Shown: piece after piece, positions 1 to 12,800 of the stretch
Position numbering within the stretch: the stretch's first letter is position 1
Layout: each line of letters opens with the position of its first letter
NCBI GenBank assembly: GCA_963678705.1
Contig: OY783220.1
Span: forward strand, 4,857,001-4,921,000
DNA: 64,000 bases
Direction of reading: 5' to 3'
Origin: Panorpa germanica
Taxonomy: Eukaryota; Arthropoda; Insecta; Mecoptera; Panorpidae
The notes under the pieces: generated by a model
Database searches by the model: none
What the model saw: the letters and a program-made list of their open reading frames with translations, nothing else
Told to the model about the DNA's origin: nothing
Position numbers and translations under genes: made by a program

Positions 1-3000
1 ATTTTCATTTTAATAAATCATTCCAGATAGAAAATGTAACGCAATGTAACACTTTAATTAAGTAGTGGTAAGCTAGCAAGTTTGAACCTGCACTACAAGA
101 CAATTTTCTAGCTGGGGTTAAACTGCGTATTAATCAATAATAACAGATTCAAGTTGAAGTAATCCTGTTGAATTAATTAATTATATATATGTATACGCGG
201 GTCAAAAGACCGACAACAGCCCAAACTTTTTCCAACGTAAACGTTGGATACACTTAGTTCTAGCATCAAGCACGCAATGCATCCAACCATCAAGCATCCA
301 AGGTTGACAGGTGTTCGTAGTATTGTTTGGTGCCAGCATTACTCGAACTTGTTCCACACAATCCTCTGTATATTTTACGTTCACATCGTGCAACCATTTT
401 ACAAGGATAAACATTAAATATACGAGAATATCGCGATCCTTCGACAGTACATTTTGTCACCATGCATGAAACAATTCGGTTCATGTATTATGCATCATTT
501 TATCTTATTTTAAGATTTTTGTGTAACACTGACATTCGACGTTAAGAGCTTCCAGCTTCCAGCTTGCGACTCCAGGCGATGAATGCTTTATACGTGTCTA
601 GTGCAACTTTAATACCCTTACCTCCAGACTCCAGATCCTGGAAGTTTAAGGTGTTACCGTGTTGGTGTTTCCCTTGGGAATGCATTTAATCTCGTCTAAC
701 CAATTCGAGCGGCAACCATAGTACTCGTATTGGAATCCTTTGAGAGCCGAATGTTTGTGCATAGAGTAAATATGATAATAGATTTAGTATGCATTAAACT
801 TCCAAGCCAAATAACTTTTTTTAGACACATATTCATATGTTCGATGTTTGAAAATTTAAAAAGAAATATTGTTTTTGATCTTTCATAACACTGAAACACA
901 GTAACTTATTATTATTCGGCGTGGCCTCATACATGTAAACAACACCACTGCCTATGTCACACTTACTTATATTTAAGGTTTGCTTAACATAATAATGTTC
1001 TTTTTTATGTATAAAATCTTACTTAATATAAAATATTATGTAACTGATTTGTTTGCTATTTGAATCATAAGATGACCTTTCTTCTTATTAATATAATCAT
1101 CAAATTTCCCTTTTGTAAAATACACACAAGTATGTTGGGTTGGTAGCTGACTCGGCCAACATGCTTGATCGCTTATGAATGCGATGAACATAGTTGGCGG
1201 TTGGCGTGCTCAGCTCGAAGATCGGCTTGTCTATCACTGCCAACACAAGCCGTTCAACATGTTGGTTATTGATAGTTTAGTTGTACTATTGACGTGGTAT
1301 GAAACGTATCTCAAGTTATTATTATTCTGTAGTAGCTGAATGTATAAGTCAATTATTGAACAATATTCAATGAACGACTATTCCATTTTATCGGATCGCA
1401 TAAATTTGTATTACACATCAATAGATTACGCAATTATTAAGTAACAGCTTTCCCATTCAATATATTATTGTACATTAGACAATTGTCTATTGAAAATTGG
1501 CATCATAAAATGTGTCTGCAGATAAAATGCTATTTCATAGTCTGCACACAATCTAGTTTCTTGGCAAGTTCCCAGTTTGTCCAGACTGTCCATATGTCGT
1601 TGCCCGCAACACCCTCACCCTCTACCAACAACCCCAAGTTACTTGTACACTTGTACCAGACTTCACGACACTACCATCTGAATCTCGGCCAACTTGTATG
1701 CAACATTGCAGTGCGAAGAAATTTAATACAGATAAAATTTGACGTTACACTTTACTTATGAACTGATGAAGCATAGGACACACAGATTCTGTGGCTTGGT
1801 GTTAAAAGGACCGTTGTTATTTTTACACTTTAAAATATTAAATTTTTCAAGTCTTGAAATACATAATCTAATTATATGCAAACATACCTACATGGAGAGA
1901 AGTTCACATTCAAAATTAATATGCGCGCATAGTTTGTTTATTTTACCATACTTGCAATACACTAAATTTTAAAATGTCCCATAGAAATTTTATACACAGA
2001 TAAAAAAAGAGCTACAAAACATTACAAAAATTTGAATTATGCCATAGTGTGTACACACAAGCGTTGACGACTATGACATTAAAACATAACCTATAAGGAT
2101 TATTATAAACATTTATTACCTATAATTAACAATTACTAACTCTTATTTTATTTAAATGAATTTGCCTACCATAAGATAAGACAAATGTTCGAGTGTTGAA
2201 TATTTGTCATATTTTAAAAACAAGTGTGCACAAATATTGGAACACGTAAATGTGAAACCGGCCTAATTTGTCATAAAGTTTTCCTCTGAAAAGTATATCA
2301 CCATTAATTTTTTGGTCTTATAATTACAGCTGTACAGTTATTTTTGAAATATAGTTTTCTAAAAGAGTTGGCAATGGCTACTTCGTCGCTAAAGAGAGTT
2401 TGAGAAGCGCTACTTAAGACAGTAAACAATGACATTACGTCAACAACGCATATAATTAGCGTAAGATATTTGCAATTACATTAGAGAGTCTCTTTGATGA
2501 CCAACCTCTCAAGATCTTAACAGATAAGATATATAATAATCCTTGGGTAATCATCTGGACATGTCCTAAATACAGTACTAAGGCATCTATGGCTCCTATT
2601 GTCTTAGATTCCGTTCGCTTACCTAATGCATATTCATAACATATTCATACATGTAGTGTTCTACATCAAATGTACTACATGATGCAATATCTATTATATC
2701 CCTGTGAAATTGGAAACTAATAAACTCTCAACGGCACTTCAAAGCAAATCTGCATCGAAAGTCGTAAATGTTAGCCTGGAAAATGCTCGTATGCTTATCC
2801 TTCATAATGACTGCTAGTTGGTATCAATTACTTCACCATCGTTAAGTACTATTCATGGAAATTAGCTTACTACTCTTCTTTGAAGATTAATTAGTGCATA
2901 ACTTTGTATACTTAATAGGTCACTTAAATATTACAATCAGGATCAGTATTGATTAGAAACACGTGCGGTAGTCAGAAGTGGGTTATGAATGTTATCAAAA

Positions 3001-3894
3001 AGTTTTCGACCAATTTGTGATCGATGTGTCAGCCATTTAAGAGTAGGCACTATAAAAATCTCTGATGTAAGTTTTCCGTAAGATGAATAGAAGATAAGTT
3101 ATTACACTTTATTGTTAATTAGATAGATTGTTTTAATTTTTTTTTTATAGGCTAGGAATATCGTTAGCGATCCGAGATGTGTAATAACAAAGTTAGCAAT
3201 TTTCAGGCTTACCTCCCATTTGAAGCATGTAAATCTTCTTGTACACCCAACTATTTTCTGTTATACACAAAACATATCTCGATAGAATTTTGAAAAACTT
3301 AAGAAGAGTAAAGGAAAATGTTTTTTAAACAAATTTAAAAAAGAATAGCATTTGCATTCGAGAAATAATAATTTAAAATATAATTTCTTTTGAATTCCAA
3401 CACGTTCTTTTCTTGATCAATGGAGATCCGGCCCATCGAGTTGTGTAGAATAAAGAACGAGAATTTTAAATCTTCGATGGTACTAATGCATTTTAACATT
3501 GCATTCATTTTTTAATGTTGGCAGGTTACCGTAGCTCTTTGCCAAATTTATGTAGGAGTCATAGTTTTTAAGATAACCAAAGAAAATTCCTTTGGAAGAA
3601 AAGTGGTGCCTGTTCAAAATGACGTATGTCCTTGACTAAGAAGCATTGATAAATAAACGATTCTCCTCTTGTTCATTATTTTATTTAAAAGTCCATCTCT
3701 GTCCTACTAAATCCACATAGAATTTCCGCTACAAAGTGTCTTTTATATAAATGAAGGAACTGTTAGACTGCCATGAATTCTACTGCAGTCTCTCGAGGCA
3801 GTATTTGCTAGTATATGGTATACGATATGACACCAACAGAAACTTGACTTGCAAAACCTGATTAAACAAAACATTTTTCCATTTATTTTTACAG
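1..3894. other. Non-coding stretch, repeat fragments only
   Basis: I see no convincing coding region. Open frames are short and have no recognisable motif. Positions 192-345 are a fragment of a transposon found again at 21.7-22.4 kb. Positions about 918-962 resemble 60551-60596 (both carry a 'ctcata.atgtaa..' core), so they are probably another old repeat. Around 1130-1270 there are GC-richer inverted motifs (CCAACATG and CATGTTGG) that suggest a decayed short element. The rest is AT-rich sequence without visible structure. Confidence 0.6.
192..345 (-). repeat. Partial inverted copy of the MITE at 21.7-22.4 kb
   Basis: Read on the minus strand, this stretch aligns over about 150 bp with 21930-22080. 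Shared landmarks are the 'gtcaaaaga.cgacaacagccc' block, the 'ccaaccatcaagc' block and the 'tgttcgta..attgtttggt' block. Only the internal part is present and I could not place terminal inverted repeats, so this is a truncated older insertion. Confidence 0.7.
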
Positions 3895-6800
3895 TGGGAG
3901 CACAAAGTGAGCAACCAACCACATTTCAGTCACCATCGGCCACTTACCATTACGGGGTCAACCCCATTACTGGATAGAGAACACCTTAGTTCCGGGCTTC
4001 GCCCCACTGGGGGGCCATGCTGCCGGGTGGCCGGGATTGCTTGGGAGGTTGGTGACGTCACGGCATGGGGTGGCTCGTGGTGGCCACTCTGGGGCTGGCG
4101 CTTATCGTGATAGTTGGTATGTATATGTTTGAATATATGAGAACTCGTATGTAGGAGTATAAACCATTATTATAGAATTGAATAAATTTCAATTAATCTA
4201 ATGGTACATTAATTAGGAACGTTTGATTTATAGCGGAATGGTTACATTACAGACAGTTACTATCATAAATGGCACTCAGTTATTCGTTTCTCAAAAATTT
4301 ACCTACAAAGTGACATATAACCTAAAAAAAAATCACACCGAAACTGAAGTTAGGTTAAGACTGAATAATAAAAAAATAAAAAACAAGAACGAATTAGTAA
4401 TAGAAAATGTTTCACTTCTATATTTTTCAAAAACTGACATTAAACTTCTTTTAAAAGTAAATCCTACTGCATTTTGAAAGATTGTCACATTTTGGAGGTT
4501 AAAATATAATGTAGTTTTTTCTTAATTTAATATTTTTAATTTAAAACATTGGACCTTGTAAAGTTCTAAAAAAACTAAGAAAACTTAAAAAATAAATTAA
4601 ATTAAAAATGGTACTGTGAATGACTACGCGTATTAGCATATGCTAAACAATTTAAATTAAATACAAAATACAAAATAAAATTAAAGCAGTGAGTGGGAAT
4701 GATACTCAACGCTTAATATTTATAACTTACATATAATTTAAAACAATCACCCCCAGATTTCTTAAATTAATTTATATCAATGCATAAATATTTGAACACT
4801 TCCCGTTTATCTTTCCAGTAACCGCGTTACCAACCCCTCAGCTGCAGGTAGGGGCGCTGGCTCCCGTCGCCGTCGTGACCACCGCACCACCACCAGGTTC
4901 AGTGGGCATAGGAGCACCGAGCGCAGGCGGAGCTGTTCTAGGAGGTGGTCTGGGAGTACCGGGCAGTGGAGCAGCAGTTCCGCAGGGAGCACCTGGTATC
5001 TCGGCAGGTGGACTTCCTGCAGGAGTGGGAGTTGGAGGAGTCAGAAGGTATATATCAATCATCATTGAACTCTCCCTCGTCTCCTCTATGGAGACGTTTC
5101 CTTCGTTCAATGTTCACTGTTCACTGTTCACTGTTCACTGTGTGTCAGTGTCGCTGTCGCTCTCATTGTGTTTTTAATGTTTTTGCCAATGAATACCCTA
5201 AAGCTATATTAAAAACCCTATTGTATTTTAAGTTTGTATTATTTTTGTTTTTATGAACAAATTCATATTTTGAGGTAGTCTGTTGTTGTTTTATTCTGCT
5301 TTAAACATTTTATATTGAATATTTTTATTACACAAAGGAAAATAAGCTCAATGTAAGGGAAACATATTTTCAAGCTCTAAAAATCCATAAACAACGTTTA
5401 AATAAGTTTGCAAAATATGTTATTAACAGAGTTAGATAAATAACTCGATATAAAAGAACAGGACGCGCAAATATATATTATAAAATTTATATAGCATATC
5501 AAGATGCTAAGATGCCCTCTTAGATGTACTCTTTTATTAAAAAATTATTTACTAGAATATTTTTTTAATGTATTGAATATTTTATGTATTCTAAATAAAT
5601 AAAACGAGAAAAGACATTTTCTTCTATAAACCAGTGTTATTTTCCCAGGATTTGAATATTATTTATTTATATAACAATCTTATATAAAAATGTTATGCAA
5701 AAATTTTCGCTTTGAAATTTTATGTAAAATTTATGTAAATATTTTAAGCAGAATTATACGTTCTAATTAGTAATCATTATTAAAATCTATTGAATTAATA
5801 AAAATACTCAAAAGCAGCTTATTACGTTATTACAGACTACCTTACTAATAATTTATGTTTTACAATTTGGATGAACTGATGAGCCAACATGAAAATTAAA
5901 TTAGCCCACGTATAGTAACCAGCAAAACACAAAACATGGATATTACTTTACATTTATGCAATATTTAATTTAGGCAAAGGCTTAGTAATAAAATTAAAAT
6001 TTTATAAGCCTTTACGCAATACGAGGGTAGATTTATTTTTCAAAAAGCAATAAAATAAGTCACTAAACGTTATATATTAGGTAAAATAGTTTATTATTAT
6101 AATAGTTAATAGATAACTTTTGTTATCTTAATATATATATAAATTACGTGTCACGTTGTTCCTCCGCGATGGACTCCTAAACTACTTAACCGATTTTAAT
6201 CAAATTTGTACACCGTGTGCAGTTTGATCCAACTTGAAAGATAGGATAGCTTACATCTCAATTTATGATTGCAATATTATCTTATTGCAAATTATTTGTC
6301 TATTAATTATCTGTATATGACATATGACATCTGGCGACGATGATGGCGACATCTGTTGACTAGATTGAGTAAATATTCAATAGATGGCGCTATGTAACGT
6401 TAGACACAGCAACGCGTGGCCGGGACAGCTAGTGTGATATAAAACTTAAATACACCTTTATGTGGTCGAAAGTATTGATGCTTTTGGTGCATTTTTGGTT
6501 CGATTCCGCGCCATATTTTCTGAGCTTGTTTGTCATAAAATTTAAATAATTTTTTGTTTACATAATCATAAACTTATTAGGCAGCGCTTTAGTGTCATAT
6601 CTGAAGCATCGATTCCATAAAACTATTGTAGTTACCAGATTAGATCAGCTTAGCTTTATCAGATCTTTAATTTCTTTCAGAGTCAGACAAAATGTGCAAA
6701 CACTAAAATCTGAACGACAGATTTGAATCTAAAGTAAATATATACTCTGATTGAAGATCTGGTCGTCTAAAAAGGCCTTTATAAAGAATCCAACTTTAAA

Positions 6801-9800
6801 TATATTAAATAATAAATATGAAAACAAAACCTCTGCCAATTATTTTTTCGTATTCATTTTAATATGATTATTATGGTTAAATTCTTTATGAAAAAGAAAT
6901 AAAGAATTTAAATGTTTTTCAACTTATTTTATTGTTTCACTTAATAATCATTTTGGCTCATCAGTTTACGAACCAGAATTATATTTTTATGATATTTCGT
7001 TAAAAGCGTTTTGCAGTTGTTCGCATTTTCCTTCATTTTTATTTTTGCACGGCACTAACAGCCTTTTGTAATACTTGTTAAGGTTTTTTTAGTTCGTACG
7101 AGTTTGTTAAATGTTCATTGTTCATTGTTATTGTAAATGGACCCATCGTGTTCAATGGTTTTATAGTCATGCCACACTACCATACAGTGCATACACCTAG
7201 ATATTAAATGATATTTTATGAACGGCATTACCATATTCATGGTAAAACCAACCCCATTGTTTCATGGAGGTAGGAACGTAAAACGTGCTTACGACAAGGG
7301 TTCTGTTGCACCCGAAATATTAGCTACTACAGATTTAGCTAATTAAATATCACAGGTAGCAGATTGTCTTATATTGCAGATTAACACTTAGGCCTGTCTC
7401 AGTATGGCACCGTATTTAAGCGAATTTCTGCCGGACGTATACGGGCTACTACGCTTTACCTATCCGAACCCTGTAAATGTAATGAGATCTCTCTGGACCT
7501 CTTAGACTGCAAGCTTCAAAGCCGTCCGAATACGGGTGGCACTACCTCGCACATTAGAACCGTATGAAGGCGAATTTTATCCAAGCGTTACCACTACTAC
7601 AACGATATCCTATCCGAACCTTTGTAAATGCAAACAGCCGCCTCAGACTGGAGGGGATACCTAAGATCGCTTGTTGTTACGCTGCAATACGGATCTTTTC
7701 GGTTCTATCGGCGACATCGCTTGTGACGAGTATGTTCAGCATGCTTCAGTTTATGTTTGTATTTCAGTGAATCATGGACACCGAAAAATTAATTCTTTGA
7801 ATTCAAGAAAGAGAGATTAAATTCACGCCAACCAGAACTCAGATATATAATAAATGCTAAAGTCCCTTTAATACCAGTAGTGTATCGATAAAAATTAAAG
7901 TTAAAGTTTGCTCTCATGATAAATTATATAAGTGCTAAAGAACTCCAATACACCCCCTAATACACGACTACAGACATCTGTGACACACATAGGCGGTTTG
8001 CTTTGTAGCTCATCCAATCCGCCGATTTACGTCCGAATACGCCGTCGCTTAAATACGGTCCCATACTGAGACAGGCCTTACAGCTTACTACAAGCTACAC
8101 AAAATAAACCACAAAATCAAACAAAACTTGAATTCATTGATGAATCAATAGTAAATTCATTGGTGAAATAATAGTAAATTCATTGATAAATTAATAGTAA
8201 ATTCAATGATTAATTAATAGAAAATTCACTGATGAATTTCATAATGTATTCACCATTGATTCAAGTTTGCACGAACGATTTCCTTTAAGACGTCCATACG
8301 GATTCATGTTCGGTGAATGTTCGATTAAAGTAAAAATAAATTCTATTTGAAGGAATATGATTTACTGGGTGTAAGTGCCTACCATACTCATGTATTATGC
8401 TATTTAACACAATTCTTTATTTAAAGTTACCTTCCATTATTTACGAAAATGTTCACATATTTCTGGTACATTATTATTAAATAAATATTAAATAATAAAA
8501 GACTTTAATAATTTTTTACTGATATATTAATGTAATATGTTATAACATTATACAATCTTGCAGAAAAAGGTTCATTTATATCACAAAAATATTCTTACAT
8601 TACATTAACCTGAACAATTTCATCTAAAACTTTACATATACGTGACTGTATTTAGCTGGTGTTTTGCTTTTATTTATTAAATAAAAAAATATTTTTGCTC
8701 TCAGTTAAGTTTAAAATTTTGTTAATATCTCTGATGTAATTGAAACATGCCTGTCATTAAAGCGCTTAACCGCAACAAAGCTTTTGTTCATATAATATCT
8801 ACAAGGTCCACGATGGGTTCGTTATACTCGTATTATGTTTTTTTATAATATTTTTAACATTCTGTGTTCCTATTTCTTATAGACTATGAGCAAAAAGAAT
8901 TGCAGTGTATATAATTTTGGTGAGCCACTATTTTGAAAATATGATTTAGCTTCGAACATTAGTATTTACATAACATTTAACTGTTGGCACATCTTCTACA
9001 TAAATGTTACGTTAATATATACTAAATGTATGTTTTAGAATTCACTCGTAATTCAATAAATTTTAATATAGAGATATTATTGTTAATGAATGTAAATTTT
9101 AAAAGAGACGTATACCATGCTTGAAGCTGTAATAATCTTAATATATATAAATTACGTGTCACGTTGTTTGTCCGCGATGGACTCCTAAACTACTTAACCG
9201 ATTTTAATCAAATTTGTACACCGTGTGCAGTTTGATCCAACTGGAAAGATAGGATAGCTTACATCTCAATTTATGATTGCAATATTATCTTATTGCAAAT
9301 TATTTGTCTAATTATCTGTTAGATCCAAACGATTTTAAAAGATGGCGACATCTGTTGACTAGATTGAGTAAATATTCTGTTGACTAGATTGAGTAAATAT
9401 TCAAAGTAATGTAATATGACAAAAACGTTAGCCACAGCAAGGCGTGGCCGGGACAGCTAGTAATTAATAAATTATAAATTTGTATATTTAAATTTACGAT
9501 TTATCAATATTTGGCTGCGGTTTCTCTAACAATGGAAATTTATGATTTATTCTTATCCTTTATTATCTTTTAATAAGAATTGAATTTCTAGAACCAACAT
9601 CAAATTAGTAAAGCGGTAAGCCGTTCTACGTTCGATTTTGATTTTTTTTTATAAATAACATATTTCTTCTAAATTATAAAGTGGCCCCACTGCACATAGT
9701 CTAATCACTTGTTTGCATCTCGCAGCTATAAATTGTTATTATTTTCATCTATTTCTCTATAAAGTTAATTTTATAACTGGGGTGCACACCTTGTGAAATG

Positions 9801-12800
9801 AAAACGAAAATCCTATTGATAAAAAAAATATAAATATGCAATATAATATTTTAGAAAAATATTTGCAATAAATTTTCTAATCTTAAGGTGTGGATCACCA
9901 ATGTAATTTATCATATGCATAGGCGGCTGCAGAAAGAAGAACAGGGGACACCATACTTCAGATCTCTTTGTGTCATTATGTCAATTGGTCCATTCAATTT
10001 CTATTTTTAATACTGTAAAACTCAAAGCGAAAGAGAAGAAAATGTTTCATTTACCATTTCCTGCAGACACCTATGATCATATATATTTAATGCCAATAAT
10101 TCAACCTACAATAAATTTGTACCAAATATATTTTAAAACCGCCTTAATGGGCTTGTGTCCTATGTCTTAATTTCTATAAAAGTGTACTATATATTGATAA
10201 AGTGGGTTACTAGAACCTCAAATGTTCAATTATTTTTTAATAACTCCTTATATGTTAGGAGATATTAACAATTAAAAAAGTCATTTTGTCTCTTTAATTA
10301 TTAAAGGGATTCAACGTTGTACAAACTCCAAATGCATGTGACATCACAATCCTTGTGTAAGGTTACCAACCTTACAGATCATAAATCTCTGCTATATGTA
10401 TTTATACATCAAAATATCAAATATTATTTACAGTTATTTCAAGGAACAATAAAATTTCAATATTATGTCTGCCTTAACAGGGTTAAATAAAGTAAAAACT
10501 TATTATTCTTTGACTTGACTGGATTGTTTGAGTACCAACAGCTACAAAACATTACCACAACACTGACCTACTCAAGAAATAACTGACGTTAAAATGCATT
10601 TCACGTCATACAAATATGGCCGACCATTTCTAGCGCTGAAACTACAATTCAAATTTTTAATTGCTATATCTCCGTCAATATTTAGATATTTAATAAAATA
10701 TACACGCCAATACACATTTATTAACATCAATTTCAATGAACAATTGAAAAGTCGACCACTAAAAAATGAGGACACAAGCCCATTCTAAAAAATAAGTTCT
10801 TTTGCAATGATACAAAATTTAATGAAAGTTGTTTTATGGCGATAGATGTTCTAGATTTAAAAAATAAATGTTATTCTTAATTATTAATGATAAATAAAAT
10901 TGTAAATAATGATAATATTAGGAGATTCATGCAAAATTAAAAACCTATACCGTATAGTAAATGACAATCTAGATGAAATACAAATATATTCATATTAAAT
11001 TAATTTACAATTCTAATCAGCGAGCTCGTCAGAACTTTTACAAATTTGTTTTTAAACAATATATACTGTAGACTCTCCTAAAACGCGAAACATCTACAAT
11101 GCGGATTTATGCAACGCTTTCAAAACGTTTTTATGTTAACGAACATTTATTAAATTTTATACATATTAAAGTCCAGTTGCTTAACTCTTAGTTATTACAA
11201 AAGTATAACTAAATAAGAAATAATTGTAAATTCGGAACTATAAGTATTTATAATTTTCTTATACAAATGTATTAAATATAAATACCTTTTCTGCATATTA
11301 TAACAACGACAGTATTACTATTTATATATACAAATTGAACTACGAATAATTTTGCATGTTTCTACTAAGAAACATAAAAGTCAACAACATAACCTGTATA
11401 TTATTACGAGTTTCGATTGAAAACAAATAACTATAGTTCAAATTACGAGAATTTGGCGGTTACTAATGCTTAAAACAATGTGGGCTGTATTAGACGACGA
11501 TACAATGGAAAAGCACTGTCTCACTCACTTTTTTATAATGTGTATAAGAATAAATAAGATAAAACTCTGCAACGTATCGTACATTTAAACGACTCTTACA
11601 AACTTTTTTAAGCATGAGTCATGATCGAACTTTCGCAATTTAGAATATAATAAATATAAACAATACGTAAAATATAAAAGAACAATATATCGTAAAAATA
11701 TACTAAAACTGTATGTAAATAAACTCTGTAACTAAACATAATTAATTTTAAATAAAAAAATGTATAAACAAGTTATGTAAACAAATAAAACTGTATATGA
11801 AAAATAAAATGAAATGTAAAAATAATTGATAAAAATCAAATATAAAAATAAGAAATAAACAAATACTAAATGTATGTTAAAAGTAATAAATTATGAAATT
11901 AGTTTGAATATTGAATAGAAAAGCTTTTAAAGAATAAATAGATTATCGTAAATAATTTTACAAAAATCAAAAACGAATAATAATCATCCAATTACAAAAG
12001 CTGTCAGTTCGAATAAATGATGATTACAGCAATTCGACAAAATTGAACAATCAGCAAACTTCACGCGAACTGCGTATAGTTTAATTAAAGTGAACAATTC
12101 AATTTAATAAATATGCAAATATTAGCAATTAAATATATTGGAATTATAAATTAATTTTTTTACTAATTAAAAAGAGTGTTATAATTATTAGGAACTGCTA
12201 TAGCTCTTTACGGTGGTAGAACAGTTTATTAAACCCCATTCACTCTGTTTCCCTCAAGTCACTGTTTTTAGTTTTAATTTAAGGTTTTAACCTTAAATGT
12301 AATTTTGGACTTGTGAAAACATGCATTATGCGTTTGTAATATACATTATTTTGTACAAGGTGAAACATATATTTTAAGTTAAAAACTTAAATTAACACTA
12401 AAACTCAGTAAGTGAAAATGGGTGACTAATATTATGGCGAAATTAGTATACACAATTTTCGCTTTGAAAAAACTCAAAACTGTATCCCAAAAATATGATA
12501 CTATTTAATTTGATTATTACTTGAATCTTAATCGAAATTTGTAAATAAACAAATAAGAAAAGAGTAAGTTTAAGCTTTTTAGTGTCTAAGTAACCTTGTT
12601 AAAAATTTGGTGAAGTGGCTCGATGGGTGAAGCATAATAAAATATTTCGTTTCTTGGATTCTGAAAGCTGAATTGGTTTCACCAATTGCATCCCATAAGG
12701 GAGACATTTCATATGAACGACTGCGAACTCTTCCATGACAAAAAATTATAGACTTAAATAAATATAATTTTGATAGAAGTCCAAATTTTTGGAATAATAG

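Noticed and set aside
4838..5110. Pro/Ala-rich open frames on both strands over exon 4819-5047
   Set aside because: GC-rich sequence leaves several frames open. I kept the plus-strand frame because only it agrees with the splice phases of the neighbouring exons.
5107..5142. Short tandem TGTTCAC heptamers right after exon 4819-5047
   Set aside because: Only about four copies; a simple microsatellite-like slip, not a regulatory array I can support.
7564..7770. Open frame inside the Harbinger-type MITE as a transposase remnant
   Set aside because: It has no DDE or MADF-like motif, is only 68 codons and lies within a non-autonomous element.
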